From Caballeronia sp. SEWSISQ10-4 2 (GTDB lineage: Bacteria > Pseudomonadota > Gammaproteobacteria > Burkholderiales > Burkholderiaceae): DNA of 64,000 bases. The notes below the pieces were generated by a model. The model was not told the DNA's origin, made no database searches, and saw only the letters and a program-made list of their open reading frames with translations. Shown piece by piece: positions 9,600-19,827 of this stretch (positions are counted from its first letter, which is position 1; each line of letters opens with the position of its first letter). A program made the position numbers and the translations under genes. The stretch covers positions 1 through 64,000 of the forward strand of contig NZ_JALPRJ010000011.1 of NCBI RefSeq assembly GCF_030464885.1, written 5' to 3'.

Positions 9600-9628
9600 T
9601 TTTTCCCACCACCCGCGCGTGCTATATT
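9600..9628 (+). promoter_or_regulatory. Candidate glmU promoter (extended -10)
   Basis: The hexamer TATATT at 9623-9628 is preceded by TG one base away (TGcTATATT), a good extended -10 element. It lies 33 bases before the glmU ATG. The -35 region at about 9600 (GTTTTT) is poor, which is tolerable for an extended -10 promoter. No other promoter-like sequence is visible in the 196-base gap after ttcA. Confidence 0.4.
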
Positions 9629-9661
9629 GGCGTCTCCAAACACTTCAACGAAGCTGACGCC

Positions 9662-11023
9662 ATGAACATTGTTATTTTGGCGGCAGGCATGGGCAAGCGC
9701 ATGCGTTCCGCCTTGCCGAAAGTCCTACATCCCCTGGCTGGCCGGCCGCTCCTCTCCCATGTGCTCGACGTTGCACGCGCGCTCAAGCCCACGCGGCTTG
9801 TCGTCGTGATCGGACATGGCGCGGAACAGGTTCAAAAAGCGGTCGGCGCACCCGATGTCCAGTTCGCCGTGCAGGAGCAGCAGCTAGGCACTGGCCACGC
9901 GGTTCAGCAGGCGCTGGCGCTGCTCGACCCTTCCGTGCCTACGCTCATTCTTTACGGCGATGTGCCGCTTACCCGCGTCAGCACACTGCAACGCCTCGCT
10001 GATGCCGCTTCTGGTGGCCGCTACGGCGTCCTGACGGTCACGCTGGACGATCCGACCGGGTATGGCCGCATCGTGCGGGATCCGACGGGCGCGGTGCAGC
10101 GCATTGTCGAGCAGAAAGACGCCAATGCCGATCAACTGAAAATTGCCGAGATCAATACCGGCATTGTCATTACACCGACAGCGCAGCTTGGCGAATGGCT
10201 GGCATCGCTGAAAAACGACAACGTGCAGGGTGAGTTTTATCTCACCGATGTCGTCGAGCGTGCGCTCGAAGCCGGTATCGAAGTCGTCACGTCGCAACCG
10301 GACGAAGAGTGGGAAACGCTCGGCGTGAACAGCAAGCAGCAACTCGCCGAACTCGAACGGATTTATCAAGGCAATGTCGCGGAGGCTTTGCTGGTTGCTG
10401 GGGTGACGCTGCTGGACCCTGCTCGCATCGATGTGCGCGGCACGCTGACCTGCGGGCGCGATGTGTCCATCGACGTGAATTGCGTCTTCGAAGGTGACGT
10501 GACGCTGGCGGATAACGTGACCGTTGGCCCGAACTGTGTGATCCGCGATGCATCGATTGGCGCGGGCACGCGGATTGATGCGTTCACGCATATCGACGGT
10601 GGCAAGACCGGCGCGAATGTCGTGCTCGGACCGTATGCGCGCTTGCGGCCGGGCGCTGTGCTCGGCGACGAAGCGCATGTGGGCAACTTCGTCGAAGTGA
10701 AGAACGCGGTGTTCGGGCGGGGATCGAAGGCGAATCATTTGAGCTATATCGGCGACTCGGATATTGGGGCGCGAGTGAATATCGGCGCGGGCACGATCAC
10801 GTGTAATTACGACGGTGCGAACAAATTCCGCACGGTGATCGAAGACGACGTGTTCGTCGGCTCCGATACGCAACTCGTCGCGCCGGTGCGCGTGGGGCGT
10901 GGCGCGTCTATTGCTGCCGGGACGACGGTTTGGAAGGATGTCGCGGAAGACCAGCTCGTGCTCAACGAAAAAACTCAGGTCAGTAAGAGCGGTTACGTAC
11001 GGCCGACAAAAAAGAAAGCCTGA
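9662..11023 (+). CDS. glmU: Bifunctional GlcN-1-P acetyltransferase / UDP-GlcNAc pyrophosphorylase
   Basis: The 453-residue enzyme makes UDP-GlcNAc for peptidoglycan and LPS. The N-terminal uridyltransferase domain begins with [20 protein letters not shown], whose Gly-rich loop and Lys bind UTP, and contains YGDVPLT and GEFYLTDVV. From about residue 250 the protein is a left-handed beta-helix with hexapeptide repeats ([30 protein letters not shown]) ending in the acetyltransferase active site region. Length is normal for the family. It lies 93 bases upstream of glmS on the same strand, so the two consecutive steps of the pathway are linked. Confidence 0.97.
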   Translation: MNIVILAAGMGKRMRSALPKVLHPLAGRPLLSHVLDVARALKPTRLVVVIGHGAEQVQKAVGAPDVQFAVQEQQLGTGHAVQQALALLDPSVPTLILYGDVPLTRVSTLQRLADAASGGRYGVLTVTLDDPTGYGRIVRDPTGAVQRIVEQKDANADQLKIAEINTGIVITPTAQLGEWLASLKNDNVQGEFYLTDVVERALEAGIEVVTSQPDEEWETLGVNSKQQLAELERIYQGNVAEALLVAGVTLLDPARIDVRGTLTCGRDVSIDVNCVFEGDVTLADNVTVGPNCVIRDASIGAGTRIDAFTHIDGGKTGANVVLGPYARLRPGAVLGDEAHVGNFVEVKNAVFGRGSKANHLSYIGDSDIGARVNIGAGTITCNYDGANKFRTVIEDDVFVGSDTQLVAPVRVGRGASIAAGTTVWKDVAEDQLVLNEKTQVSKSGYVRPTKKKA

Positions 11024-11116
11024 ACAATAAAGACGGCTCGTGTGCTTGAACGCGCGCCCTGGCGGCGAGCGCGGCCCGATTCGAGTGCTTCAAAATAATT
11101 TGAAAAGGACGACGCC

Positions 11117-12934
11117 ATGTGCGGAATTGTCGGCGCGGTTGCGCAACGTAACATCGTATCGGTGCTGGTCGAAGGTCTGCGGCGGCTTGAATATCGCGGC
11201 TACGATTCTTGCGGCGTGGCCGTGATTGCCGATGGCGAACCGAAGCGCGCGCGCAGCGTCGCGCGCGTGGCCGATCTCGCCGATCAGGTCCGCGATACCC
11301 AGCTGGAAGGCGCAACCGGCATCGCACACACGCGCTGGGCGACCCACGGCGCGCCTGTCACGGACAACGCGCATCCTATTTTTTCGCGTAACGAACTGGC
11401 GCTGGTGCATAACGGCATCATCGAGAACTATGAGACGTTGCGGACCATGTTGCGCGGGAAGGGCTACGAGTTTGTCTCGCAGACCGATACCGAGGTCATC
11501 GCGCATTTGATCCACAGCATGTATCGCGGCGACCTGTTCCAGACCGTGCGCGAAGCCGTGAAGGAGCTGCATGGCGCTTATGCCATTGCTGTGATCCACA
11601 AGGATCAGCCGCATACCGTGGTCGGCGCGCGGCAGGGGTCGCCGCTGGTGGTGGGCGTGGGCGATGGCGAGAATTTCCTCGCCTCCGATGCGCTCGCGCT
11701 CGCCGGCAGCACCGATCGTTTTGCGTTCCTCGATGAGGGCGATGTGGTCGAGATCACGCTGGACGGCGTGAAGATTGTCGATCGCGATGGTTTGCCCGCC
11801 GAGCGCGAAGTGCGTGTGGTCGCGGCGTATGGCGGCGCGGTTGAGCTTGGGCCGTATCGGCATTTCATGCAGAAGGAAATCTTCGAGCAGCCGCGCGCCA
11901 TCACCGACACGATTCCTCAAACCGATCGTTTCACCGCCGAGTTGTTCGGGGCGGACGCGGCTGAAGCTTTCGCCGATATCGACAGCGTGCTCATTCTTGC
12001 TTGCGGCACGAGTTCGTATGCGGGCATGACCGCGAAGTACTGGCTTGAATCGGTTGCGAAGATTCCGACGCAGGTGGAGATTGCGAGTGAGTACCGGTAT
12101 CGCGAATCGGTGCCGAATCCACGGGCTTTGGTCGTGGTGATTTCGCAGTCGGGCGAGACCGCGGACACGCTGGCCGCGTTGAAGCATGCGCAGGCGCTGG
12201 GGCATAAACATACGCTGGCAGTTTGCAATATGGCTTCCAGTGCGATGGTCCGGTTGACGAAGCTCGCGTTTCTGACGCATGCGGGGACTGAGATTGGTGT
12301 GGCTTCGACTAAGGCATTTACGACGCAGTTGGTTGGGATGTTCGTGCTGGCCGTGACGCTTGGGACGCTGCGCGGGCATGTGACCGAAAAGCAGGAAACC
12401 GATTACCTGACGCAGTTGCGGCATTTGCCGGCGGCGCTGAACAGCGTGCTGGCGCTGGAGCCGCAGATTATCGCGTGGTCCGAAGAGTTTTCACGCAAGG
12501 AGAATGCGCTGTTTCTCGGACGTGGGCTGCATTATCCGATCGCGCTGGAAGGCGCTTTGAAGCTCAAGGAGATTTCGTATATTCACGCGGAGGCTTATCC
12601 GGCCGGGGAGTTGAAGCATGGGCCGTTGGCGTTGGTGACTGAGGCTATGCCGGTGGTGACGGTGGCGCCTAATGACACGCTGCTGGAGAAGCTGAAGTCG
12701 AATATGCAAGAGGTGAGGGCGCGCGGCGGCGAGCTATACGTTTTCGCCGATGCCGATACGCGGATCGTTAGTGAGGACGGAATTCACGTGATTCGGATGC
12801 CTGAGCATTATGGCTTGCTGTCACCGATTCTTCATGTCGTGCCGCTGCAGTTGCTGGCTTATCACACGGCTTGTGCGAGAGGGACGGATGTGGATAAGCC
12901 CAGGAATTTGGCGAAGAGTGTGACGGTGGAGTGA
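11117..12934 (+). CDS. glmS: Glutamine-fructose-6-phosphate aminotransferase (isomerising)
   Basis: The 605-residue enzyme makes glucosamine-6-phosphate from fructose-6-phosphate and glutamine. The N-terminus MCGIVGAV gives the catalytic cysteine after Met removal. The class II glutaminase domain (to about 240) has RGYDSCG and HTRWATHG, and is followed by two SIS sugar-isomerase domains ([39 protein letters not shown]). The C-terminal loop ends KSVTVE. A Shine-Dalgarno AAGGA lies before the ATG. No glmS ribozyme is expected or seen in the 93-base leader, which fits a Gram-negative. Confidence 0.97.
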   Translation: MCGIVGAVAQRNIVSVLVEGLRRLEYRGYDSCGVAVIADGEPKRARSVARVADLADQVRDTQLEGATGIAHTRWATHGAPVTDNAHPIFSRNELALVHNGIIENYETLRTMLRGKGYEFVSQTDTEVIAHLIHSMYRGDLFQTVREAVKELHGAYAIAVIHKDQPHTVVGARQGSPLVVGVGDGENFLASDALALAGSTDRFAFLDEGDVVEITLDGVKIVDRDGLPAEREVRVVAAYGGAVELGPYRHFMQKEIFEQPRAITDTIPQTDRFTAELFGADAAEAFADIDSVLILACGTSSYAGMTAKYWLESVAKIPTQVEIASEYRYRESVPNPRALVVVISQSGETADTLAALKHAQALGHKHTLAVCNMASSAMVRLTKLAFLTHAGTEIGVASTKAFTTQLVGMFVLAVTLGTLRGHVTEKQETDYLTQLRHLPAALNSVLALEPQIIAWSEEFSRKENALFLGRGLHYPIALEGALKLKEISYIHAEAYPAGELKHGPLALVTEAMPVVTVAPNDTLLEKLKSNMQEVRARGGELYVFADADTRIVSEDGIHVIRMPEHYGLLSPILHVVPLQLLAYHTACARGTDVDKPRNLAKSVTVE

Positions 12935-13763
12935 GGGCTGTCACGACTAGCTTGGTGAGTGGTTCGTGACAATAAAGTTGCGAACTGTGGCCCGTACCGC
13001 CGCTCGCCCTCTGGGATCGCAATGGGCAAGCGACAAGTTGGTCGCGAATACTTGCTTGGATCGGCAGTTTTTCGGCCGGAGCCGCCACTCGCCCATCAGC
13101 GTTGGCCTGTCCGCTAACTATCGCTGACCGGACGTTCGCCGCGCAGCAACGGCGACCGTCCGGCTCCAATTTCAGCGAATGCATACTTGTGTTTGGTTGT
13201 AGCCGATCGCGACGACCCGCGGAACGGCTTGCTGGCGTGCACATCGTAAGAGCGCCACGCCGCTGTCATCGAAGAAATGTCTGCTTTGCGGCCACATCCG
13301 GTGTTTGGAAAATGGCTGTATGTTCCGCAAGCTGATCGGAAGCTTCAGGCAACTACTTAACTCCGCCCGAAACAACTAGTTTTATCGTTGTGTGTGCTGC
13401 CACACAGAAGAGCAAACGATTGCGCTGCCAAATGAGAGCGCGACATCTAGCAGCGCACCCTCATTGTTGCGCATTACGCCATAACGACCTGCTGTTCCAG
13501 GTGTTCATGTGCATTCGCGTGGTAACGGGTTAAACGCCAAAAACATTGCGTACCTGCCGCGCTTCGTCGAATCCGTACATCAGCTGCCATTGCAGCAACT
13601 TCGTGCGCTCGGCACCAAAATATATGTGCGAGCTTCCCTCATTTTCCTAATGCCGGTCGCGCCATACAAGCAAGACGTGCCACATGACCATCAGTAATCG
13701 CCCGCATATCGAGTGCGCCGCGAGTACCGATCCTGTTTAGAATCAATTAAAGGAGACATTAAT
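12935..13763. other. Long intergenic stretch, probably decayed DNA
   Basis: These 829 bases separate the housekeeping block from the peroxidase cluster. They carry no convincing gene: short open frames on both strands match nothing I recognise. A 24-base repeat (12962-12985) shared with position 30349 lies at the left end, and an 8-base inverted repeat TGTCACGA/TCGTGACA (12939-12946, 12964-12971) overlaps it. The right part (13380-13700) is lower in GC. The arrangement suggests an insertion boundary, but no transposase or attachment site can be defined. Confidence 0.4.
12962..12985 (-). repeat. 24-base dispersed repeat, copy 1
   Basis: Read on the minus strand it starts GTTCGCAACTTTATTGT and ends CACGAAC. 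It differs from the copy at 30349-30372 by one base (GTTCG versus GTTCT). Both ends read GTTC/GAAC, so the outer four bases form an inverted repeat. It lies 27 bases after the glmS stop codon. Confidence 0.6.
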
Positions 13764-15497
13764 ATGGATAACGAATTGAATGAAGGGCACGGCGAGATCG
13801 GAAGGCGCGACCCGAAGACCTTCACGCGTCTGATCAAAGAGGAGGGGACGGATTACGACCCCGCCAAACTAGCTGCCATTGCGACCCAGATGGCGCTGCG
13901 TTCCGGTGATACGGTCGACGATGGACCAGATGCCGAGGAAAACTTGTTTGTGCCTGCTGGCTACACGTATTTTGGGCAGTTCGTGGATCACGACCTGACT
14001 CTCGATGTCACGTCGACGCTCAACCCCGAGGATGCGAGTCAAAATCCGGATCGAGCGCCGACCAATCTTCGCACGCCGCGGTTCGACCTCGATTGCCTTT
14101 ACGGAACCGGACCAGGCGACCGGCCATATATGTACGCGGCGGATGGCGCGACGCTGTTGCTTGGAGACAAGTCACCCTATCCACCGAACGGCGTCCCTCC
14201 CGATTACGATCTTTTGCGCTCGAGCAACGGCCGAGCGATCATTGGCGATAAGCGCAATGACGAGAACTCGATCGTCAATCAGATCCAGCATGCGTTCATC
14301 TTGTTTCACAATAAGGTGGCCAGGGAGTTGAAAGACAAGCCGTTGCCATCAGGCCTCTCATTGTTCGAGGCTGCGCAGCAACAAGTCAGGTGGGCATACC
14401 AAAGGATACTTACCGAGGATTTTCTGCCGCGCATCATCAATGCTGAGGTGCTCGCGGCGTTGAAGGCCGATGTAGGGAATAACAAACTGGGGAATGACGA
14501 CGGGTACAAGCTTTATAAAAATGAGCTTCGTACCAACCTGCCTCGCGAGTTCGTCGCAGCCGCCTACCGGTATGGGCACTCGGGTGTACGCACGGGCTAT
14601 CGGTTAAACGGCGTGCCCGGAAAGAATAATGGAACGGCGTTGCCGATATTCATATCAGGTCATAGTGCCAACATGCCGGCAATGAGCCTGGTCGGCTTCG
14701 ATCCCTTGCCGCCCGAACATGTCATAGATGATTGGGGCCGTTTCTTCCCAACGGGCGACGCCTTGTTGCCGGGTACGCGACGAGTTCATAACGATGATAT
14801 GACCAATGTGTCGAAAGGGGACGGTGGCGAAGGAAAAGTACGCATGCAATATGCGTACAAGATTGATACGACGCTCGTGGATCCGCTCGCGGACCTGCCG
14901 CCGAGTGTAGCGGACAACCATGAAATACCGGTAGAAGTGCGTAAGGCTCGGGGTCCATCGCTCGCGTTGCTCAACCTCCTCCGGGGCCGCGTTTATCGTC
15001 TGCCGAGTGGTGAAAAAGTCGCTGACGAAATTGGTGCCGTTAAGCTCGAACCGCATGAGATCGGTGTGCGAAAGGCGGTGAGTAAAGATAAGGTCAAGGG
15101 ATTTGAGTTCGTCCGGTTTGCGGATCTCGATACGGTCGGCAACTACTTCGATGGCGACACGCCCCTCTGGTTCTATGTACTGGCCGAAGCGCAGGCACCC
15201 TTGATGAGACTGTGGGAGAGCAGAGGAAGCGACAAAGCCATGCTTACCGAGGAAGAATTTCTCGGCTTCGATCCAAAGGACGGGCAGACGGCCGGAATTT
15301 GTGGCGGCACCCAGCTCGGCGCGGTTGGGGGACGAATCGTCGGCGAGGTCTTTTACGGTCTGCTTCAGTCGGATCCAGACTCAGTTGTCAACAGCGCGCC
15401 AGCGGACTGGCATCCGATCTGGGGCGACGGCCGTGCATCAATGGACAAGCTGCTTCGCTACGCAGGTCTCACAATTACGAAGCAGCCCGGTGGCTGA
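13764..15497 (+). CDS. Animal-type haem peroxidase (peroxinectin/cyclooxygenase superfamily)
   Basis: The 577-residue protein has the conserved core of the peroxidase-cyclooxygenase superfamily. GQFVDHDLTLD (His76) is the distal haem site, with the calcium/haem-ester aspartate nearby. GDKRNDEN (Arg164) supplies the catalytic arginine, and AAYRYGHSGVR (His272) is the proximal haem ligand. There is no signal peptide, so the protein appears cytosolic or leaves by an unusual route. The start at 13764 is preceded by AGGAG at the right distance, and the longer frame upstream lacks one. It heads a same-strand cluster with a small membrane protein and a PQQ-fold propeller. The substrate is unknown; halide or lipid oxidation are known for relatives. 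Confidence 0.85.
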   Translation: MDNELNEGHGEIGRRDPKTFTRLIKEEGTDYDPAKLAAIATQMALRSGDTVDDGPDAEENLFVPAGYTYFGQFVDHDLTLDVTSTLNPEDASQNPDRAPTNLRTPRFDLDCLYGTGPGDRPYMYAADGATLLLGDKSPYPPNGVPPDYDLLRSSNGRAIIGDKRNDENSIVNQIQHAFILFHNKVARELKDKPLPSGLSLFEAAQQQVRWAYQRILTEDFLPRIINAEVLAALKADVGNNKLGNDDGYKLYKNELRTNLPREFVAAAYRYGHSGVRTGYRLNGVPGKNNGTALPIFISGHSANMPAMSLVGFDPLPPEHVIDDWGRFFPTGDALLPGTRRVHNDDMTNVSKGDGGEGKVRMQYAYKIDTTLVDPLADLPPSVADNHEIPVEVRKARGPSLALLNLLRGRVYRLPSGEKVADEIGAVKLEPHEIGVRKAVSKDKVKGFEFVRFADLDTVGNYFDGDTPLWFYVLAEAQAPLMRLWESRGSDKAMLTEEEFLGFDPKDGQTAGICGGTQLGAVGGRIVGEVFYGLLQSDPDSVVNSAPADWHPIWGDGRASMDKLLRYAGLTITKQPGG

Positions 15498-15597
15498 ATA
15501 AATCGAGCCTACATAGGCCTGACGAAGGCGTGCATGACACTTCGTACCCGCCAACAGAACACGTATGTGAGCGAACACCTATATGGCCGGAGGCCAC

Positions 15598-16044
15598 ATG
15601 ATCAGCGCGACTCTCTGCTTCCAATGCAGCATCGACAGCCTGTTGGTGGGGATGGCCTATCGTTCTGTGGAGAGAACGCGCGGCTCCGTGCTTGCCTTTG
15701 CGACGCTATGCGGAACGTTCGACGCGTTGGCAACCTTATTGGCGGCCTACGGCAGCGAGATTGGCATTATTTTCTTCGTCTCCGTCTTCACCTGCGGACT
15801 GCTCGGCATGCTGTGGCGCAGAGCCCTCCGCGTGCTGATGCTGCTTGCGCTAATGAGCGTCGACAACCTGCTTTCGCCCGGTAGCTCCGCCGATGCATTT
15901 ACGGCTGGTGCAGCGAGCTTTGCGATGGCCGGTGTTGGCTATCTCTGCGCAGAACAAATATTGCGGCTGGCGCATCCGCGTAAGCGCTCACTGGTTGCGC
16001 TAAGTTTGTGCGGAGCTTCGTTGATTGGCCTTCTGATCGCATGA
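15598..16044 (+). CDS. Small multi-spanning membrane protein of unknown function
   Basis: This 148-residue protein has four to five hydrophobic helices. Acidic residues recur inside them in similar settings (SIDSLL near the start, TFDALA in the second helix, SVDNLL in the fourth), giving an internal-repeat feel loosely like MntP- or LysE-type exporters. That resemblance is weak and I do not assign a function. An ATG 15 bases upstream (15583) is a possible alternative start. It lies 100 bases after the peroxidase and 13 bases before the propeller gene, so it is probably in the same transcript. Confidence 0.6.
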   Translation: MISATLCFQCSIDSLLVGMAYRSVERTRGSVLAFATLCGTFDALATLLAAYGSEIGIIFFVSVFTCGLLGMLWRRALRVLMLLALMSVDNLLSPGSSADAFTAGAASFAMAGVGYLCAEQILRLAHPRKRSLVALSLCGASLIGLLIA

Positions 16045-16057
16045 CCGGAGAGATGCA

Positions 16058-17806
16058 ATGAATGTTGCGGTTAGCACACGTGCATACAATTTCAGCCGCT
16101 CCGGCGCCAACATTCAGGAGTCGGTGCTCACGGCCCAAGCGGTCGGGACGCGTGGAATCAAGCGCTTGTTCCGACTAGAAACGCCCGATGACAAACGCGG
16201 GTGCGACGCATCGCCGCTTATCGCGCCAGGGGTGAAACTTCCGGACGGCCAAGTGCACGACCTCGTGCTGCTCGCGACCATGGGCAACTGGGTCTACGCT
16301 TTCGAGACCCGGGGAGGTACCCTCGTCTGGAAACGCCAGATTGGCGAACCTATACGCAGCAATCCGGCAATCGACACACACATGGTCAACGACCATTGGG
16401 GCATCGTATCGACTCCGGTCATACACGACGGCGTGATGTACGGATGCGCATGGATCAGCGCCGATGGGAAACCTGATCATGCGCAACATTTCGTGTTCGC
16501 GATCAACGTTGCCAACGGCCTCGACCGGCACCCGAAGATTTCGCTTGAAGGTGCAATTTTTTCGCCAGGTCACGGCTTGGCCGATATCAAGTTCGACGCT
16601 GCGGAGCGAAAGCAGCGCGCGGCATTAGGGGTCTCGAACGGAGCCTTGATGATACCGTTTGGCACCGTGCGCGAAACGTCAGGCACGGCGCGGGGGTGGA
16701 TTGTGGCGGTCGATCTGGCGTCGTGGAAAATATCGGCGAGCTGGTGTACAACCGCTCGCAAGAGCGGCGCCGGGATTTGGATGGCCGGCACCGGCCCCAC
16801 TGTGATGCAAGATGGCGATCTCGTGTTCGCGACTGGCAATGGCGCATTCGACGGCATAACCGACTTTGGAGAAAGCGTCATTCGCCTGCGTTACACGCCC
16901 GCACTCAATGGTCACGCCGCGCAGTTCAGCATCATCGACTGGTGGACGCCGTGGACCGACGCTCTGCGTACTGGCGGTCAGCCGGAAGCGCACGCACTGC
17001 CTGACGCCAGCAGTTTCAGAAAAGTCTCGCATCTCTTTCAACAAAACCAGTTGCAATCCAATCAGCCATCAGACGACTGGTCTGACATGGATCTCGGTTC
17101 CGGCGGTGTCGTTCAGGCCGCGCCCTTCGGCTTGCTTCTTTGCGCGGGGAAAGATGGCGTTTTGTATGCGATGAAAGCGACGCAAATGGGTAAGACCAGG
17201 CCCAACGATCTACAGCCGGTCGCTAACCAAGCCAACTATGGGAAACTGGCGTTTCCCCCGATTTTCCTCACCTATTTCCCCCCTGAACTTGATCCCGCAC
17301 CGGACCGGATAGAGACCCTCAACGTACTTCATGATGCGCACACGCACCATCAGCACGGCGCGCCCATTCGCTTTGACAGTACTGAGTTCGGGCCGATGCT
17401 CTTCAACTGGGGCGAGAACGAGAATGGGAGGGCGTGGCAATTGAAGCGGGACGCTTGCGTGTTTCTTGCACGAACCGTAGAGGTCGCTTCTCCGCAAGCC
17501 GACCCGAAAACAGCCGGTGGAATGCCGGGTGGCATGCTGACTGTAAGCAGCAACGGGGCTCAGGATAGCACCGCGATTCTTTGGGCATGTGTGCCCTATG
17601 GGGACGCCAATCGCAAGCTGTCAGCGGGCCGCCTCATCGCGTATGCCGCCACACGGTTTGCGAATGGCCAGATGGTGAAGCTATGGGATTCACAAGACTG
17701 GAATCATCAATTCACGTTCAACAAGTTTGGTGTTCCGGTCGTCGCGAACGGCATGTTGTATTTGCCAACCTACGACGGGGCGGTTGTTGTGTATGGCATC
17801 AATTGA
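16058..17806 (+). CDS. PQQ-like beta-propeller protein
   Basis: The 582-residue protein has repeated propeller blades of the quinoprotein/BamB type: LLATMGNWVYAFETRGGTLVWKRQIG, then TPVIHDGVMYGCAW, and the closing blade GVPVVANGMLYLPTYDGAVVVYG. No signal peptide is present, unlike periplasmic quinoprotein dehydrogenases, and no adjacent cytochrome or pqq genes are seen, so PQQ binding is not established. A good ribosome site (GGAGAG) precedes the ATG. Its position behind the peroxidase and a membrane protein suggests a shared task. Confidence 0.75.
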   Translation: MNVAVSTRAYNFSRSGANIQESVLTAQAVGTRGIKRLFRLETPDDKRGCDASPLIAPGVKLPDGQVHDLVLLATMGNWVYAFETRGGTLVWKRQIGEPIRSNPAIDTHMVNDHWGIVSTPVIHDGVMYGCAWISADGKPDHAQHFVFAINVANGLDRHPKISLEGAIFSPGHGLADIKFDAAERKQRAALGVSNGALMIPFGTVRETSGTARGWIVAVDLASWKISASWCTTARKSGAGIWMAGTGPTVMQDGDLVFATGNGAFDGITDFGESVIRLRYTPALNGHAAQFSIIDWWTPWTDALRTGGQPEAHALPDASSFRKVSHLFQQNQLQSNQPSDDWSDMDLGSGGVVQAAPFGLLLCAGKDGVLYAMKATQMGKTRPNDLQPVANQANYGKLAFPPIFLTYFPPELDPAPDRIETLNVLHDAHTHHQHGAPIRFDSTEFGPMLFNWGENENGRAWQLKRDACVFLARTVEVASPQADPKTAGGMPGGMLTVSSNGAQDSTAILWACVPYGDANRKLSAGRLIAYAATRFANGQMVKLWDSQDWNHQFTFNKFGVPVVANGMLYLPTYDGAVVVYGIN

Positions 17807-18141
17807 TTCGATGTCGCCACCAGTGCCGTTTGACGCTTGGGGTTGCTCGCCGCCGCGACCAACCGGCCAACTCGAAGAGCCGAAACCCGCAGGTGCTGTG
17901 AGCGCTTACCCTTAATTGCCAGAAAGCGATCCTTCGATTTGCTTTGATTGATCTATGCTTGGTTGCTCTTGACTGTGGCTCGCTACGGTGTACCGTAGCG
18001 AGCCACGGGACTATGCTCAGATTTGTTGGGTCTATCTCCGCGAGCACTGGTGAAAATATGGCCTCCTGAAGGAGGGGCTACACGGAGAACAATAGCTACC
18101 CACAGCCACTCAGACAGCATCGGGGCTTTCCGCCAACGAGT
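17807..18141. other. Intergenic region with perfect palindrome
   Basis: I see no gene in these 335 bases. They separate the propeller gene from convergent type VI debris. The only structure is the strong hairpin described separately at 17975-18006. Confidence 0.5.
17975..18006. terminator. Perfect 14-15-bp stem hairpin, likely terminator
   Basis: GTGGCTCGCTACGG (17975-17988) pairs perfectly with CCGTAGCGAGCCAC (17993-18006) around TGTA. It follows the peroxidase-propeller cluster by about 170 bases and faces a minus-strand remnant. A bidirectional terminator is the simplest reading, although no clear T-run follows on the + strand. Confidence 0.5.
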
Positions 18142-18366
18142 TCAACTCTTAGGTATGCCGAAAGGAATACGCGGAGGCGAAAGTTGACGCAGAATCGTCA
18201 AATGTATATCGGCATTGATTTTCTTGAGGTGATCCACCGTCATGCGACCGCCGGAAACTAAGGCGGGCTCAAACGCGTAAATCTCTCCACTTTGCAATGG
18301 CCCTAGCTTTGCCAACGTCCTTTCGAACATTGACTTCTTGCTCTCGTCCTTGAGGTCACGCCCCCT
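18142..18366 (-). pseudogene. C-terminal fragment of a GAD-like (Tdi1/DUF1851-type) T6SS immunity protein
   Basis: The minus strand encodes DLKDESKKSMFERTLAKLGP, then LQSGEIYAFEPALVSGG, then HLTILRQL before a stop. This is the C-terminal pattern (…LF.RALKKLGPL..GEIYGF.PALALGG…HL.IL.QL) of GAD-like/DUF1851 immunity proteins found next to type VI effectors. The N-terminal two thirds are missing, and the frame runs straight into the decayed tssF. An in-frame ATG at 18330 exists, but the recognisable domain begins upstream of it, so this is a broken gene and not a 62-residue gene. Confidence 0.6.
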
Positions 18367-19532
18367 ATGGCACGACTGCCCTCCGACGCGACGGGCCTGA
18401 TATCGATCACGTTCGCATCTGCAACAGAATCCGGCACGCCGGGGTCACGAACAACGGGCACGACGCGACTCCACCTCCATGGGCAGCTCCCGCTGGTTGG
18501 AGCGCTTACGGACACTTTGCTGATGCACGCGGCCTCGGCTTTCGTTGAAGCCGATAGTCGAGGCACCTGGAAAGCGCTGTCGGGAATTCCGGTGCATGCG
18601 GCAGGCTTTGCAGATAGCGAGGCTCTTATTGGCGATGCTGACGGATCACCTCCTGGGTTTCGTCTGCTGCTCGACTATTTCGCTTTTCCGGACAAGTTCA
18701 ATTTTGTGGACGTCGACCTTGCCGCGCTCGCGCGAGCAGCCGGTCCTTCCCAGGAACTCACACTTCATCTGGTCGTTCGTAATATCCCGGCGGACTCGCA
18801 GGCCGCACGCGCGCTGGAAAAGCTGACGACATCGACCTTGAAACTATTCAGCATATCCGGTGGTGCCGCAATCGTTGCAAGCATCGACGGCAGAAGTCTA
18901 TTCGATCGATCGCGTGTACGTAACGGAGCAGGGTGCTGCGGGCACGACAGAGACCGACATGCCGCCCTACCACGCGCTGCGTCACGGTAGATCGCATCGC
19001 CATTTCGACCCGTACTGGCTGACAAGCGGGAGTGGCCAGTTCACGACGGACCGGTCAGCGAGTGAAACCTTGCTGTCGCTGGTCGGCATCGACGGCAGCC
19101 CGACATTACGGGGCAGCCGAAAGATTGGCATCGACCTGACCTGCACGAACCGCGATATCCCTGCCACGCTGCCTTTCGGTTCGAACGACGGAGATCTCTT
19201 GAACGGGAGCGCGTCGCTATCCTGTCCGATCACAATGCTGACGCGTCCAACGAGACAGATGTGCCTGCATCGTGAGCGTGGTTCGCTGCGGCGGTTGATT
19301 TCGCGGATGACGCCGCATCCGTTTGCCCTTGCCTCGTCGGGCCTCACTGGGTTGAAACAAACGCTGCATCAGCACGCCGGCGTGGGGTTCGCGACGGCGA
19401 CACGGCACATTGACGGTATCGTGGGACTCGATCATCAGGTCTAGTTTTGTTCAACTGATCCTGCTCTCAGCCGGCAGCGGTGCAGAAATACGACGTTGCG
19501 CGCCGCGCCAGGGCTCAGCGACGATCCTCTGA
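18367..19532 (+). pseudogene. tssF: Decayed tssF (type VI secretion baseplate) remnant
   Basis: Pieces of TssF/VasA appear in order but in different frames. First come LLMHAASAFVEADSRGTWKAL and GFRLLLDYFAFPDKFNFVDVDL (frame of 18367). Then AEVYSIDRVYVTEQG, IGIDLTCTNRDIPATLPFG and RERGSLRRLISRMTPHPFAL follow (frame of 18860), and finally SFVQLILLSAGSGAEIRRCAP to a TGA at 19530. The N-terminal third is absent, about 35 residues are lost near 18850, and another segment is lost near 19443 where a stop interrupts. An intact TssF is roughly 600 residues, so at most 380 codons remain. No other tss genes are present, so the secretion system is gone from this site. Confidence 0.75.
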
Positions 19533-19827
19533 TCGAGGTGAACGCGCTCTAACGGCGATCGGCGATCCGGATACGTTGAAGTCGATGCGTTCAACGCTGA
19601 GCCATACGCCCACCGCCGGTTTGAAAAGAAGCTGCTCTGATGTGACCAATTGTGTTTGCGTTTCATACCGTCAGTGATCGCGGGTGATCGTCGCCTAGGG
19701 TCGACTTCGGAAGTTTGGCATCGGCCCGGGTCCGGTCATCAAGAGCCGTTTGCACGACCACCGGGAATGGCTGTAGTTCATGTCGCAGCGGCCATTCGTA
19801 AGCGTCCCACTTCGGCCCGATTTGGTG
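19533..19827 (+). other. Coding-like debris downstream of tssF remnant
   Basis: No intact gene. One frame at about 19560-19640 reads SGYVEVDAFNAEPYAHRRFE and ends KKLL then stop; just upstream, in another frame, DPLIEVNA reads well, as if a frameshift split a short conserved C-terminus. I do not recognise the family. The rest, up to the MerR gene, is featureless. Confidence 0.3.

Noticed and set aside
11024..11116. Possible glmS ribozyme or riboswitch in the glmS leader
   Set aside because: The leader is only 93 bases, with no ribozyme-like core, and the glmS ribozyme is known from Gram-positive bacteria.
11090..12424. 444-codon minus-strand frame opposite glmS
   Set aside because: Shadow of a highly conserved gene; no recognisable motif.
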